The notes under the pieces: generated by a model
The model's database searches: none
The model's input: only the letters and a program-made list of their open reading frames with translations
What the model was told of the DNA's origin: nothing
Shown here: piece after piece, positions 12,811 through 25,323 of the stretch
Layout: each line of letters begins with the position of its first letter
Position numbering within the stretch: the stretch's first letter is position 1
Origin: Sambucus nigra
Lineage: Eukaryota; Streptophyta; Magnoliopsida; Dipsacales; Adoxaceae
Assembly (NCBI GenBank): GCA_949130495.1
Contig: CASBWL010000413.1
Location: 1-64,000 of the forward strand
Length of the DNA: 64,000 nt
Direction: 5' to 3'
Translations under genes and position numbers: made by a program

Positions 12811-15171
12811 CGAATCTCATCATTTTCTGTTCCCCTTCTTTTATATTATGTGGAATTATTTTCATATGTAACTAACTATATTTTGTCACGTTATGATATT
12901 TTAAGTTCATTTGGTGTACTTGACTTTGATTTCTTATTTCCAAAAATGCTATTAGAACTGAAATTTTTATCGAAAGTGGAAACATCGAATTAGGTGGAGG
13001 GTTTCTATTGGTTTGTTTGTGAGGTCCATGTCAGTGGGATAAGGGAACCGACCAATACCATGCCGCCACGTGTGATTTCAATCAAAATTTATGTCAAAAA
13101 TTCGGTTCCAATAGAAGAACTCTCTTATTTCTTATGTTATGTAATGAATTGTTAGTTGCAACTCATCAGGTCTAGACCTAAACATTTAGCATCGAGTAAT
13201 GTTTAATAATAAGTAGCACCATAGGAATAATATTTTTTTAATAAAATTAATCAGTTAATTCAAAAATTCTATTCACATAATGATTAAGACTAAATCAATA
13301 AATTTTTCTTTGGTAGTTTATTAAGACGTTAATTTTTGTTGAGGGCTCAATTTCATATGTAGTAAGCATGTATTTTATTTTAAAAAAATTTAGTCGTGGC
13401 TCTACTCGCAGTTTTAAATTATTTATATATTTTCTGATGTGTAAAGAACTTTTTGACTTGATACAATTTTTGGGGGAATAGTATGGCCTTTTTTTTAAAT
13501 TACACTTTTTTTTGTTGAGGAATGATTTTTTTTTTGTTTTGCGTTACTTACATTGTAAAATTTTCGTCGTTTCACAATATGTATTTTGAAAAAATTTCGT
13601 CGTGCCTTCAGTCACGGGCATACGCTAGTGTGTATATATATATATATAGCTTGATAACTCTCTTGTCGTATCAATTTGAGTACCTAAACCAATCCCAAAA
13701 GGTTACTAGGTCAACTATGAGTTAATAGTGTTATCTCAGTAAATTAAAGTCCCTCCGTTACTGTTCCTATCCTTAGATAATCATTCATTCCCATTATAGC
13801 CTCAATTCCAACGATTTCTAACCGTGCCTCACTTGGTAGACCCTTATAAGTGATAACATTCAATTCCATAAGGTAAACCATTTTTTTAGCATAAACTAAG
13901 ACCTTACTCACCTTAACTAAGTCCCAAAATACTTTATTAATAACACTAAGAATCATTATCGGTTTGGGATTTATATTAAACTTTAAAGGGGAAAACTTTC
14001 AAAAATCAGGAGGGGTCGATCGATCGACATTCTTGAGTCGATCGATCGATCAAGCAGGTGTTTTCCCAGAAAGTCTTTAAACAATTATGGCTTCTCCAAA
14101 TTTACACCCCAAATCCTCCATTACAACGTCCCAAACTCCCAACCAAGTATACTACTCATTACACCAACATGTTCCCACAATCTCTAATGTTTTAGAATCA
14201 TTAAACCATCATGAATTAATAGTTTCTTGGATCAAAAGTCATAAATATTACTCTAAACCTAGTTCTTCAATTTTTTTTCTAGAAATATCAAATTTCTCAA
14301 CATTAATTCATGAATTTGTACACCTGGATTAAGATTTCATTGTCTCTACATACCAGGAGTTCATCTACATGCAAAACCTACCCACATTGAAAATTTAATT
14401 CTCTAATTCATGAGATTGATAATATTTCTAGTTTAATCTCTAATTCTAAACTATCATGAGTATTATATGTACTGAATCATTGTAAGTTAAATCATTTTCC
14501 TCTGTTTAGAAGTTCTGATCCTTTGATGACGATAATGGTCGGTTCTCTTTCTCTTTCCGATCACGAATCCGGTGATAGTGGTGGTGTGTGGTGGTTATGG
14601 CCTTGGAAACCTTTGGAACTTCTCCTCTCTATTCACGTTGCCCACTCTTTGGTTTTGACAGATAATGGCCCTAATGTCCCTAAGGTTGGCTGATAAACAA
14701 AACCTATTTTTCGTAGGTCACTATTCATTAAAATTTAAAATGACTAAAATACCCTCCCGGATTGCCAGTTAGTCCTAAAAATGTCCCGGGACCCAAACTA
14801 AACCCCCAGCTAGTGTTTTCTGGCTATTTCTACCCTTCCGAACATGTTGACGCACTCAAAATGATCATACGAATGACATAAAAATAAATTACTTTTAAAT
14901 CCATTAAATTGGGTCCTAACGTGACTGACACGTGCGTCCCATCTTAATTACCGAAACTGCCGTATTTTCAAGTCCCAAAAATTGTAATAAATTCAATAGT
15001 CACATATTACCATAATCACTCAGTAATATTCCACATTATAATCATAATAAAATACCAAATCTCGCCTCGCTAGTCGTTTAAATCCGAATTAATTTAATCA
15101 ATCCCATAATTAAAAGCAATTGCATTTAATTAAATCTTATAATTAAAAGCCAAAAAATACGGGGTATTACA

Positions 15172-15176
15172 GCAGA
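15172..15176. repeat. Target-site duplication of T1, right copy
   Basis: GCAGA follows the T1 LTR and pairs with ACAGA at 1687-1691. Confidence 0.75.
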
Positions 15177-17289
15177 CTGTACGTAAGTATTCGGCCTGGT
15201 TAATAAGACATTAATGTATTTATAGTGGGGTGACTCAGATGAACTTTTTGAGTGCACTGGTGATCTGAAATGGGTCGAAATAATCCCAAATAGGTACCCA
15301 AGTGTTATGAATGGATTTCAGGAGCTTATAAGACATAGTATGACCCGTATAAGGGTAGGGTGGTCTTATTACACCTACGGTTTAATGCGAAATGGGATTA
15401 TGGTATAATTAGGACGTATTTAAGGTTAGGGTAAGTGGATGGCATTCCACCTTTAACCTTCTGCATAATTGAGTTTAAGAGAGAGAATACAAGAAGATAA
15501 AGAGTAAGAAAATGGAGAGAATGACTTGGAGAAGAGAAGAAAAGAAGCCATCCCCGGATTCAATCCATCCCAACAGTCAAGCCCTCATATTATGATCCTC
15601 AAAGGAAAGTAGTTACTTGATTTAAATTGCATGTTGGTGTAGTTTATTACCTTCATACATAATTGGGACAAAGTTTGATATTTAAAGATACAAGCTTTGA
15701 GACCTTAAGCAAGAGATGTAAATTATAACTTATACTTGATTGAAATTGAAAATTAATTAATGATGATTTTGTAGAAATTTTGTAATTAAACCTGGGTTTA
15801 GAAGTACGAGCATGTAGAACATTAATAGGATGTTTGAAGTAATGAAAATTCATGTTGGGCTAATTCTGGGTTTAATAGAATTTCATTTTGAATTGGAATA
15901 TTAGGGTTTTGATCATGGATTCAGGATTAATTCTATCTTAGAATACTTTTTACTATAATGATGTAGGATGTTAATTTTATGTTTTTGTGTGTGTGTGTGT
16001 GGGGTTGGGGGGACCTCTATTGGAGGGTTTTGGAAGAGAAAACCCGAGGAATAAGATGGTTGACAACCTAGCAAACCAAATTGGTTCATTGAGGGAGAAA
16101 ATCAGTTCGATCTGCTAAGCGAACTAGTTCGGTTTGTTGGTTTGCTCAGATTTTGTTCGTGTGTTAGCTTGGTAAATGATCATAGGGGTTTCTGGGGTAG
16201 AGTACTGCTACTGGAGAATATTTCCAGGGTTTGTTATGAGCGTTAAGTCAATGGATTGACAGGTTCTGGTGAGACGAACCGGGAATTCAAGTGAGTGAAC
16301 ACTTGAATATTTAATAGGGAAGTCGGTTCAGACTTTGAGATTGGGAAACTAGTAAGTTGTGGAATTTTTGTATGAGGTCAGTACTTAATATATTTACATA
16401 CTGGAGTGACTTATATGTGTGTGTGTGTGTGCATTATTTGGTTATATTAAACATACCTACTCAGTAGTACTATCATTAGAAGGTTTGGCATAGTGGGTAG
16501 TCCACCCTGGTGTTGACTAGCAAGTGTTGGATTGATTCTCGAGGTCATAGTACTGTTGCATGGACACTATCCACCTATGAGGATATGTGTTGGTTTGGAG
16601 ACCGGTTAGGTTCAATATGGCATTCTTACGACTCCCGCACATATGTTATGATCGCCTCCATTTGTTTGTGTATGTTTGGGTTTGGCGGTGAGATTCGGAC
16701 TCGGTGGCCCAATAGTGGAACATGGTAGACCTGGAGCCCTATAGCACTCGAAGGATGTATTCATGAGTTACATGATCTTGGGATACGATTGTATGTATAT
16801 ATGGAGAGATATATATGCAGTTTTATACGATGTAGTGTGTATATCCATTTATAGAATGAGTGCATCTACGTTATACTTATTGTGTGAATATTTATTTATA
16901 ACACGTGAGTTGCTACAATATTGTTTATGAGTGTATACCTAGTAAATGTAGTTTAAACTTACCTTATAAAGAGTATTAATGAGTTTGGAGTTGGATTACA
17001 GTTATTGTCCTATTTATACTGCGTAATATAATTAGGATAATAAAATGAATGAGTTAGGTGCGCATTATAGATGGTTTACTGTTAGTGATCGATGGTTTAT
17101 TCGGTTCACATCTATTCATATATTTATGCGTGTTGGATTCATTTTGTTCATTTAATTGTATGGTTTTTATAAGTATTATATTTATATTACCTGTTGCGAC
17201 AATGATGCTGAGAATGAAATCATAATAGATTCCTATTTTATTTTAGTATAGGATTAGCCACCTTGTATTAGAATAGTCAGCTTTTCACA
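15177..17289 (+). repeat. Element T2, right piece of 5' LTR
   Basis: This continues the LTR begun near 1344. It ends TTTTCACA directly before a primer site. It matches the truncated T2 3' LTR from 15444 onward (compare 18899-19858 and 22102-22890). Relative to that copy it lacks several hundred bp after about 17070, including the equivalent of 22890-23270. It carries GT runs at about 15986 and 16417 and a short GAACTAGTTCGG self-complementary motif near 16120. Confidence 0.85.
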
Positions 17290-17291
17290 AT

Positions 17292-17303
17292 TGGTATCAG
17301 AGC
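17292..17303 (+). other. T2 primer binding site (tRNA-Met type)
   Basis: TGGTATCAGAGC lies two bases after the LTR end and is followed by CAGGTCCTAGTGTCC. T3 has the same arrangement (GGTTCTAGTGTCC after its primer site), which supports T2 and T3 as relatives. Confidence 0.93.
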
Positions 17304-17472
17304 CAGGTCCTAGTGTCCATAGGATCTGTGCAAACTTATTATGTTGTCAGAGTTGTGTTTCTTTGATATATAGACCTATACTTATGACTGTTGTTTTATA
17401 TTTTGCATTTACGTTCTTTTTCTATTGTATATATTTTGAAGTGAATCTCATAGACTTTTGATTTGGCTTCAT

Positions 17473-18898
17473 ATGCCAAATGCTAGGAGAAGTAAACCAA
17501 TACGTGTCGCAAGGAGGGTCGTAGAGGGTGTGGCTCTTTGGATACACATGCCACTCATGGGAATGTGACGCAGTAGAGGTCACAGCTATAGTAGCACATG
17601 CGATTAATGCCACTATGACCGCCCTGGCACAACATTTTTCCCAGGCATAGTCATAATCGTCAGTGCACCAGTTCAGACTCACCTAGTTCCGTCAGTATGT
17701 GACTGAGTTAGGTAGTCCTTCTAGAAGGGCCATTCGTCGGAGTTCCAAGGGAGTGCAACTGTTCTAGCAGCTAGCCAATGGAAGAAGGACTTATAGAGGC
17801 ATTTCTATATGGTTGAGTGAAGTTACACTTAAAAGAACGTACTGTCAATGTTTAAGCTAGTCGAGGCATATCTTCAGTGGTGGGAGTTGGTTACCACATA
17901 GAATGAGAGGGATTGGATGACTATATAGGAGTTCTGTCTGAGGTTTGATCGCAAGTCCTTTCCATTGGAGGTTCAGATGGAGATGAGGAGGATATATATC
18001 TAGAACTCTCGTAAGAGGTTCGGACTGTGTATTGGTTTGAGGAGGAGTTCACTCGCCTAGCAAAATTTATGCCAAATGAGGTCAACAAGAATGAGAAGAA
18101 GATTCTAAAATTCATGGATGGGCTTAATTGGAGGATCCAATAGCATTTTTTGAGGAACCCATCATTGAGTACTTACACTGAGGTTATTAATGCCGCATTG
18201 CTTTACTTCTAGGACCATTGACTACATCTAAGGGGATCAAAGAGGAAAGGAGATTCGAGCTAGTAGGGCAAGACTAGGGGTATTGCAATAGCAGGGAAGG
18301 CAGTATGAGCAGGGTTCCTAGCAGTGGGACTCGACTAAGAGATTCAATCTGGTAACGATAATTTCAGGTTGGGTCATTAGGTCCAGAAACATGCTACTCA
18401 GGTCTAGGGGAACAACATTGGAGGCTAGCTGAACCGATGTTATTTAGGCCAGTCAGGCCAGATACAGGGGTGACCACCTGGGTAGGGCCAACAAGGCAAG
18501 AGGCGGGAAAATTTCACAGTGAGTTACTTCATATGCGGGGAGCAGGACCCCATCCATCTTAAATGCCTTAATAGGGCTAGATGTCTACAACTGGATGCCC
18601 AACCGAGGCTGAAGTTACAACAACTTCCATCCCCATTTGCAGTTCCAGCATTGTCGTCTTCACAGGGGAGGTTTGAGCTGTGTATCACGTCCAATGAACA
18701 TTTTTATTGCCATCTTTTGAGGGTATGTTACTTATCCTTGGGCACATGGGGCGGGTTTCATTTGACATGAGAGCGTCAAATTCATTTATTAGCACTAGAT
18801 TCCCACATGCGACGGATTTAGTGGATATAGTGTCAAATATTATTATGACCATAGATTCACCGTTGGGTGGAGGGACTCCTATTCTTTCCATCACCGTT
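17473..18898 (+). pseudogene. T2 gag-protease remnant
   Basis: A decayed gag polyprotein starts at ATG 17473 with the basic phrase MPNARRSKPIR, like T3's MPPKRGRPTRE. Recognisable gag blocks follow: a QWWELVT phrase near 17875, then EEFTRLAKFMPNEV near 18040. A damaged zinc knuckle near 18520-18575 has its first Cys replaced by Tyr, while the remaining Cys and His residues can still be seen. Next is the start of the aspartic protease, where the usual DSGAS active site reads DMRAS before NSFIS. Many frameshifts and stops interrupt it. Protease coding ends abruptly at about 18898, where LTR sequence begins, so RT, RNase H and integrase are missing. It cannot make a working protein. Confidence 0.82.
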
Positions 18899-19446
18899 GG
18901 ATGCATCCCACCTTTAACCTTATGCATAATTGAGTTTGAGAGAGACATTAAGAGAAGACAAAGAGCAAAAAAGGGAGAGAAAGACTTAGAGAAGAGAAGA
19001 AGCCATCTCCAGATTAGATCCATCCCGACAGTCGAGACTTAGAGTTCTGATCCTGAAAAGCCTGTAGTTACTTTCTTTAAATTGCATGTCGATGTCGTTA
19101 ATTACCTTCACACTTAATTGGGAAAAAAATATGATATTTAAAGGTTGAAGCTTTGAAACTACAAGGAAGAGATGTAAATTATAATTTATACTTGATTGAA
19201 AATAAAAATTAATTAATGATGCTTCTCAAGATTTTTTTTAATTAAATCTAAGCTTACAAGGATAAACATGTATAACACTAATAGGATGCTTGAAATAATG
19301 AAAATTCATGTTGGCTTAATTCTGGGTTTGATAGAATTGAAGTTTGATTTGGAAGTCTATTGTTTTGATGATTTATTCGGGATTAATTCAATGTTAAAAT
19401 AGTTATAGGATTATAGTATAAGGATGTAGATGTTAATTTCATGGTT

Positions 19447-19478
19447 TGGGGTGGGGGGGTGGGGGGGGGGGGGGGGGG
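19447..19478 (+). repeat. Poly-G tract in T2 LTR
   Basis: Nearly pure G, 30 of 32 bases, stands where the 5' LTR copy has a GT run and short G run (about 15986-16012). The two LTR copies have diverged here by slippage. Assembly or sequencing errors are likely at such tracts. Confidence 0.85.
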
Positions 19479-19858
19479 TTGGGACATCCATTGCATGGTT
19501 TTGGAGGAGAAAACCAATGGAAGAAAATGATTAGTAGTCCAAAAAACCGAACTGATTTACTGGGGGGCGAATCGGCTTAACAAATCAAACCAGTTCGATC
19601 TACCTAGAAAATCGGTTCAGTTTTTTGGCCTTCTCAGATTATGTTCGTGTGTTGTTTTTACTCGTTAGAGATTGGGAAATGATCCTATGGGTTTTCGAGG
19701 TAAAGTGGGACTACTAGAGAATGTTTCCATCATTTGGCATGAGTGTTAGGCCAACGGATAAACGATTTCTGGTGAGTTGAATAGTGAATCCAAGTGGTTG
19801 AACAATTATATGGTAAATCGGGAAGTTAGTTGGGACTTTGGGATTACGAGACTAGTAC

Positions 19859-22096
19859 TGAAGAAAGGCTTTAACACTAAATGATTTGTTTACAAGGTTA
19901 ATAACAAACTGTTATAAGTTGTGTAAACTCCGAATAAACTTTTTGGGAAAAACCCTTTTCGAAAAACACAAGATGTGTTATAAAATACTTTCTGAGTATA
20001 TGGATTAAATTTGATAGTTGATTACCTTACTTTTTAAGTTTTAATAAACATCTACTAAAGTTATCATGCAGTCCCAATCACAACAATAGTTAAGAACGTT
20101 CAAAGAAATATACACAGGAATTTTTAATGTGGTAAAACCTTTAAACAAGGGAAACATCCACGGTGCCCTCTATGACACAAAACAAAAACCCACTAGAATA
20201 AAATTCAAGTTACAACACTTAAGCAAAACCACAAAGATCCTAACCTGAGTTCAGAATGTACCTACACGAGATTCTCCACTCCAAAGGTATTCTGAATTGG
20301 AACTTGATCTTTTCTTGCTTCTTCTTAGTTTTTTCCTTGATATCCTTCTCTTTGAATTCTGATTCCAGTAACTCTTTAAAATCCAAGATTCTCAAACAAA
20401 ACCACAGTGTCTAATTGTTCATGTGAGATAGTGTTCATGATGTGCTATTACATGCAAAAATGTTACTCACCCTCTCAAGATTTATACAAAATTTCTTAAC
20501 AAATTACAACAGTTATAAAATGAAAGTTATTTCTGAATCTTGATTTTTCAAGACAAGAATTCTTGATCTTTTATTTATCCACAGATATCAAGGATACCTT
20601 GCTCAGAAGACGGTTCAAGGTCTTAAAAATTTCAGGATTTTGGAAATATATTTGAAATTGTAAACCTGCAATTGAGATCCAAACTAGACTAGAAGTCTAC
20701 TTTATAAAAACAGATTCAGACTTAACATGCAGATAATGATTCAACAATTTTTGTGATAAAACTTCTTTTCAGATTTGTACGCCTTAAAACTTCAGCAAGA
20801 GTTCTTTGTATTCCTTTTATTTTTGTACACCAGTATTTCATAAAATATGAAATAAAAACTACAAACACATAACTCACTAGATCTGAAAAATATTTTAAAA
20901 ACTTAAAAGTTTTTATTTCAAAATCTGTTGAAACCGAATAGATCTAAAATGCTATATCTAAAAAGAGAAACATAAAAATTATATGATGTTCTCTTTTAGA
21001 AAAAATCAGTTTCAATAATGAAACTTAAGTCTCTCTTAGAGACAAGTTCTCAGATAATCAAAGATTTGAAGAGGTCTTGAAATGAAAAACACAACACCAA
21101 GAACACAGAAACCCTAAAAATGTATAACTCTCAAGAATGGGTTTTTTGGTGTCTGGGATTGTTTAGGTTTGGTGTTTGGTTTAGAAGAAGAACACTCGGA
21201 GGTTTAAACTATGAAGAAAACTAGGGGTTCTTCTTCTAATCTCTCTCTTATTCTTTCCCTCTCTTCTCCCTTCTCTCTCTCTCTTCTCTCCCAAACATAA
21301 CAAAATGGCAAAAGTCTCAAAATGCTGAGGCTTGGTTCCTTTTTATACTAATCGTAGAAGGATCCAGAACGTCGACATTAATCTAATGGCTGGGACTGAG
21401 TCTTGATCAATTGACTTTAATCCAACGGTCTAACACAAGCGGTGGGTTAAATACACACTGATTGGTTTAGGCTGGGTTCACAAGGATTGAGTCAAAAAGC
21501 ATGCAGTACGTTGATTAGGTTAATCCAAGGGCTGAAGATGTGTACGTGTTTTGTGTCTTACAAAAAACACAAATCCACTCGATAGGTTACCAACATGTGT
21601 ACAAACCAGATGAATGATAAAACACATGTTGAAAGTAATTACAAAGCACACCTCCAATTCTCTAGCACTTTTGGATTCTACCAAGCCAAACAATCAACAT
21701 AGAAAATAAGTTTATGAAATTCAACTTATAACCACAACACTTTGAAAACCATATCTTAATTAATTCAAAAATCATTTGAAAATTATTTAAAAATATATAA
21801 AATGATTTGTATTGAATTAAATTGAGTTTAAAGAGATTTGAAGTGTTGAAAACCATTAAAGCAAATAGGTGATATGTATGATGTAGTGAAAGTGTCCTAT
21901 TTGTTGTTTTAAGGATTAGAATTAACTTCCCTTTATGTTGATCTTGAAGGTTCTCTAGGATTGGATTTCTCCAATGATTTAACCTTTGAGGAGATGGAGT
22001 TCTCAAAATAATCTAACCTATTTTGTCTAGATATCCAAACTAGTTGGAACTCCTATATATGCAGACTAAAGTAAGTCAATATATAGTGTGTTATCA
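19859..22096 (-). mobile_element. Copia-like solo LTR
   Basis: This 2,238-bp insertion in the T2 3' LTR is flanked by the exact 5-bp duplication AGTAC (19854-19858 and 22097-22101). Its ends are TG and CA. It has no internal LTR pair, primer site or pol motifs, so it is best read as a solo LTR left by recombination between the two LTRs of one element. Minus orientation is inferred from similarity to the fragment at 340-640. The minus strand carries GTGGATGTTTCCC and GGTTTTACCACATT, a layout common in plant Copia LTRs. An ORF of 114 codons on the minus strand (22006-21662) has no recognisable domain and is probably chance. Confidence 0.78.
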
Positions 22097-22155
22097 AGTA
22101 CATTGTGGAATTTGGTTACGAGATCATTATTTAATATATATATACACTGAGGTGA

Positions 22156-22159
<4 letters not shown>

Positions 22160-22205
<46 letters not shown>

Positions 22206-22235
22206 TGTGTGTGTGTGAGTGTGTGTGTGCACGCG
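22160..22235. repeat. (AT)n(GT)n microsatellite
   Basis: AT repeats pass into GT repeats within the T2 3' LTR. The 5' LTR has only a short GT run at the matching place (about 16417). Confidence 0.95.
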
Positions 22236-23484
22236 CGCACGCTATTTGGTTATATCAAACATTCCTATAAGGTCGTGTTATTGTTAAGATGTTGCACGTA
22301 GTGGGATATCCACCCTAGCGTTGACCATCATGCGTTGGATTGATTGACCAAGTCATTTTACTATTGCATAACCGCTGTCCACATGTGAGGATAAATAATG
22401 GTTTAGAGACCAGTTGTGTGTGGTATGGTATGGTTACGACCCTTGGACGAATGCTTATGACTGTCTCCATTTGTTTTTCTATATTTTCTTTCGAGTGTGA
22501 GATTCCGACCCGATGGCCCAATTGCGGTACGTGGTATACATGGAGCCCGATAGCACACGAGGGATGTATCCATGAGGTCCATGATCTGAGGATATGGTCA
22601 TACGTATATGTTGAGCGATCTATATATGTATGTTTATATGATATAGTGTGTATATCTATTTATATCACGAGTGTATCTATGTTATACATATATTGTGTGA
22701 ATATTTATTTATATTATATATATCGCTACGATATTGTTTATGAACGTATACCTAGTAAAGGTAGTTTATACCTAGCTAATAGAGAGTATTAAGGGGTTTA
22801 GGCTTGGATAACGGTTACTATCCTAGTTAGACTGGGTAGTATAATTAGGATAACAAAATGAATGCGTTCGGTACGCACTATAAATGAGAGGTGAGGACTT
22901 ATCTCATATGAACTCGATCAGTTAATTAATTGTGAAAGTAATACACTCGTGTTTTTTATTTAAAGCATTTAATTACTTGCAAAATATTTTCAAACATTTT
23001 CGGGCTTTGACCAGTGGGCAAATTTTTTTTCTTACTTTTTTTTAAAACGCCAGGTGTGTAGCTTCACCAGCAGGTACAACAAGGATAGATCCTTCTTGCC
23101 ATTGAAGTAGCTGTGGACGCTAAGTGAATCATTTTGTCACCTCATCTCTTTCTATCCAGATAGTATTCTTTCATTTCACTATTTTCCTTTTTGATCATAT
23201 TGCCTAAAGTTGGATAGGACTTTACTTATGTTAGATATATATTTTATTATTCAGTTTATATTTCAGTTGGATGTTTGCTGATGATGTCAAAAATTGGGTC
23301 GGTAAGAAACAACTTTGCCATCAAAGCTATACATGACCATCATAAAGTGTATAAATAATAATAAAGTAAAATGGAGAGATTGAAAACGAGATACATAATG
23401 GTTAGGTTATAAAATGAGATTATATCCACTTTGGTGCCACTACACCAAAAAGGAATTTTTGTCACCTTTCATATAGCTACCATT

Positions 23485-23670
23485 ATCATGGTCAATGACC
23501 GTGACAAAAAAATATGCGTTTTTTGCCATGGTCATTGTCCGTGACAATAAGTTGTCACGGTCAATGATCGTGACCAGTCCGTGACAAGTACAGTTGTCAC
23601 GGACTTGTCATGGTCATTGACCGTGACAATCTTATAAAGTTGTCACGGTCAAAGACCGTGATAGTTCCAT
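23485..23670. repeat. CACTA left subterminal palindromic repeats
   Basis: Repeated units of GGTCAATGACCGTGAC and its complement alternate in both orientations, roughly every 20-40 bp. Each unit is itself near-palindromic (GTCACGGTCA facing TGACCGTGAC). Such arrays are the binding sites of TNPA-type proteins in En/Spm elements; binding here is inferred. Confidence 0.92.
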
Positions 23671-23820
23671 GAGAAGTTTCGCAGTAAAAAAAACCCTCCC
23701 TCTTCTTTTTTCCAACGGATTTTGTGTCCCTCCCGTTTTCTCTCTCTAGGTGATTATACTCTCTCTCTCTCTTTCTACGATTTTGAGGCTAGTTTCTTCT
23801 CTCTTTCTCTTTCATTTTAT

Positions 23821-24215
23821 ATATGTGTGTGTATATGTGTGTTTGTGTGTTCGTGTGTGCGTATATATGTGTGTGTGCATGTACAGTTTAATGTGTGTGT
23901 GTGACGGTGGGGGGAGGGGTACATGGTGGTGGTGGTGCAGTGTGTGTGTGTGTGTGTGTATGTATGTGTGCGAGTACTGTAAATTATGTGTGTGTGGTGG
24001 GGGGAAAGGGACAGGGGGTGGTGGGGAGGGGGCGGGGGGTGGTGGTGCAAGGTGTGTGTGTGGTGGGGGGCAGGGGGTTGTGGGCAGGTGGTGGGGGCAG
24101 GTGGTGGGGCGGGCTGGTGTGTGTGTATGCGTGTGTGTGTGCACTTGTGTGTGTGTGGTGGGGGAGGGAGGGGGGTGGGTGGGTAGGGGAGGGGAGGGGG
24201 TGGGTGGATTGTTGA
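23821..24215 (+). repeat. GT-rich and G-rich tract in CACTA leader
   Basis: Alternating TG runs and G runs cover almost 400 bp with very little C on this strand. At least one segment (24000-24027) has four G runs with short loops, the form expected of a G-quadruplex. It lies between the left subterminal repeats and the transposase start, where promoter or untranslated leader is expected. The His/Pro-rich and Gly/Val/Cys-rich ORFs here are low-complexity artefacts. Confidence 0.85.
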
Positions 24216-25323
24216 AATTAGTTGGTGATTATTTGGGACTTGAAATTAATTCTTAATTTGGGACTTAAAATTAATTGTTAATGTTGATTGAATCTTATTG
24301 TTTAGAGAATAAAATTAATTTGACATTATAAATATTGTTTATATATTTTTATTTAGGTTCGAAATTGTTAATGTTGAATTAATTGAGTAGATGAATTAGA
24401 AGGAGTACATGATACACATTTGTTCATTTATTATTGTTGTTGGATTATATTGGACGGATGTTGTTGGATATGGAAGTTGGTTGTTTAATTTATTTAAAAT
24501 CCTTAATTTAATTCACACTCTAATAAATCCTGAAATAATTACATTGTCTTAATTATTTGGGTTGGTTACATATTGGAAGTGGCACGACCACTAGATTATT
24601 TTGAAAATGGGGGAGGGGGAGTTTTCAACTTTTTTCTAAAATTACATTGTGTCACGACCCGTTCGAGAGTGGGCCGACCACAGACTTATGATAATTAAAT
24701 GAAACATATTTGAAATTACATATAGTGCGCATAGATACTAGCCTTCTAGTTCTTATGCGTACGCATTCAATAGCCCTTAGAACCGTTCGAGAGTTATTAC
24801 CACTGTAATGAGATCTCTCGAATTGTCCCGTTTGGATAGTTTGGGACTGCATAGTTTATGTATAATAATATTCTTAGTGGCTTAAACTTGTTACTTTTGG
24901 AGGAAGTTTTGCAGTCATATCTTAATGTTCTCTGGGTACATACTGGATGATAAGATGTTAAGTGTTATTTCAATTATCAATTGAAAAACACTCACATTTT
25001 CAAATCTACGTCGTGTACTTGGAGAACTATGGGGATATGTTGCCGAATTTTCCTCAAATTGGAACAATGTGCATGAGCTGTTAAATATATTACAAAAATA
25101 TGTGGTCTTGAATGGGATAGGACCACTCACCCTTTAGAGAAGATGGACGAAATAGGAACTAATATTATAAATTGAATTTAAATTTAAAAATCGAATATAA
25201 ATAAGACATAATTAAATGAAACATACTCTAAATTTTATTCGCCAAATAATTGGTGACGTGTTTATACTAATCCATAAATATATGCTTTTTACCCATGATA
25301 TGTGATTGTTTGGAGTAGCTGTG
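24216..25323 (+). other. CACTA leader region upstream of transposase
   Basis: AT-rich DNA with no readable protein. A repeated phrase containing CCGTTCGAGAG occurs at 24659 and 24782, spaced about 123 bp. It probably contains untranslated exon or intron sequence of the transposase gene. Confidence 0.4.

Larger units (their letters stand above)
10375..13628 (+). mobile_element. Non-autonomous Helitron
   Basis: The 3,254-bp insertion is delimited by comparing the two T1 LTRs. It starts TCTATATAATAAGTAGTAAG and ends with CTAG, preceded by a short hairpin (TGCC, loop, GGGCA) a few bases upstream. It sits between A and T without target duplication. These are the diagnostic Helitron features. There is no readable Rep/helicase protein, so it would depend on another element for movement. 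Interior ORFs are short and AT-rich and I recognise no captured gene. The target is a TA microsatellite in the LTR, matching Helitron preference for AT-rich sites. Confidence 0.88.
1692..15171 (-). mobile_element. Element T1: nested Ty3/gypsy LTR retrotransposon
   Basis: A complete but decayed element reads on the minus strand. Both LTRs are present: 1692-4723 is the 3' LTR in element sense, and 8937-15171 is the 5' LTR, interrupted by a Helitron. A polypurine tract lies beside the left LTR and a tRNA-Met primer site beside the right one. LTR termini are TG and CA, flanked by a 5-bp duplication (ACAGA/GCAGA). The long LTR (3.03 kb), the phrase for a C-terminal FRGRN-type end just before the polypurine tract, and the primer site fit Tekay/Del-type chromoviruses. 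The 4.2-kb interior has almost no readable protein. It is inserted in the 5' LTR of T2. Confidence 0.9.
8937..15171 (-). repeat. T1 5' LTR, split by a Helitron
   Basis: This second LTR copy begins TATGACACCCC and ends GGGGTATTACA. Removing 10375-13628 leaves about 2.98 kb that matches 1692-4723. Compared with the other copy it has fewer GATCGATC units (14015-14056) and an expanded TA run at the Helitron site. The conserved hairpin is at 9438-9459. Confidence 0.92.
18899..23290 (+). repeat. T2 3' LTR, 5'-truncated and interrupted
   Basis: The LTR copy starts in mid-LTR: its first bases (CATCCCACCTTTAACC) match the 5' LTR at about 15444. It continues colinear to 19858, is split by a Copia-like insertion, and resumes at 22102. 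Its right end is not clear. The last family-like motifs are near 23270, and no TG/CA edge or target duplication was found. The CACTA element lies about 145 bp further right, perhaps still in LTR-derived DNA. Confidence 0.75.

Noticed and set aside
18707..19042. 111-codon open frame that could be a new gene
   Set aside because: The first part is decayed T2 protease and the rest is LTR sequence across a deletion junction.
21662..22006. 114-codon minus-strand ORF
   Set aside because: It is contained in a solo LTR, has AT-driven composition and shows no domain.
23812..24256. Long ORFs rich in His/Pro or Gly/Val/Cys
   Set aside because: They are direct translations of GT and G runs on both strands, with no domain structure.
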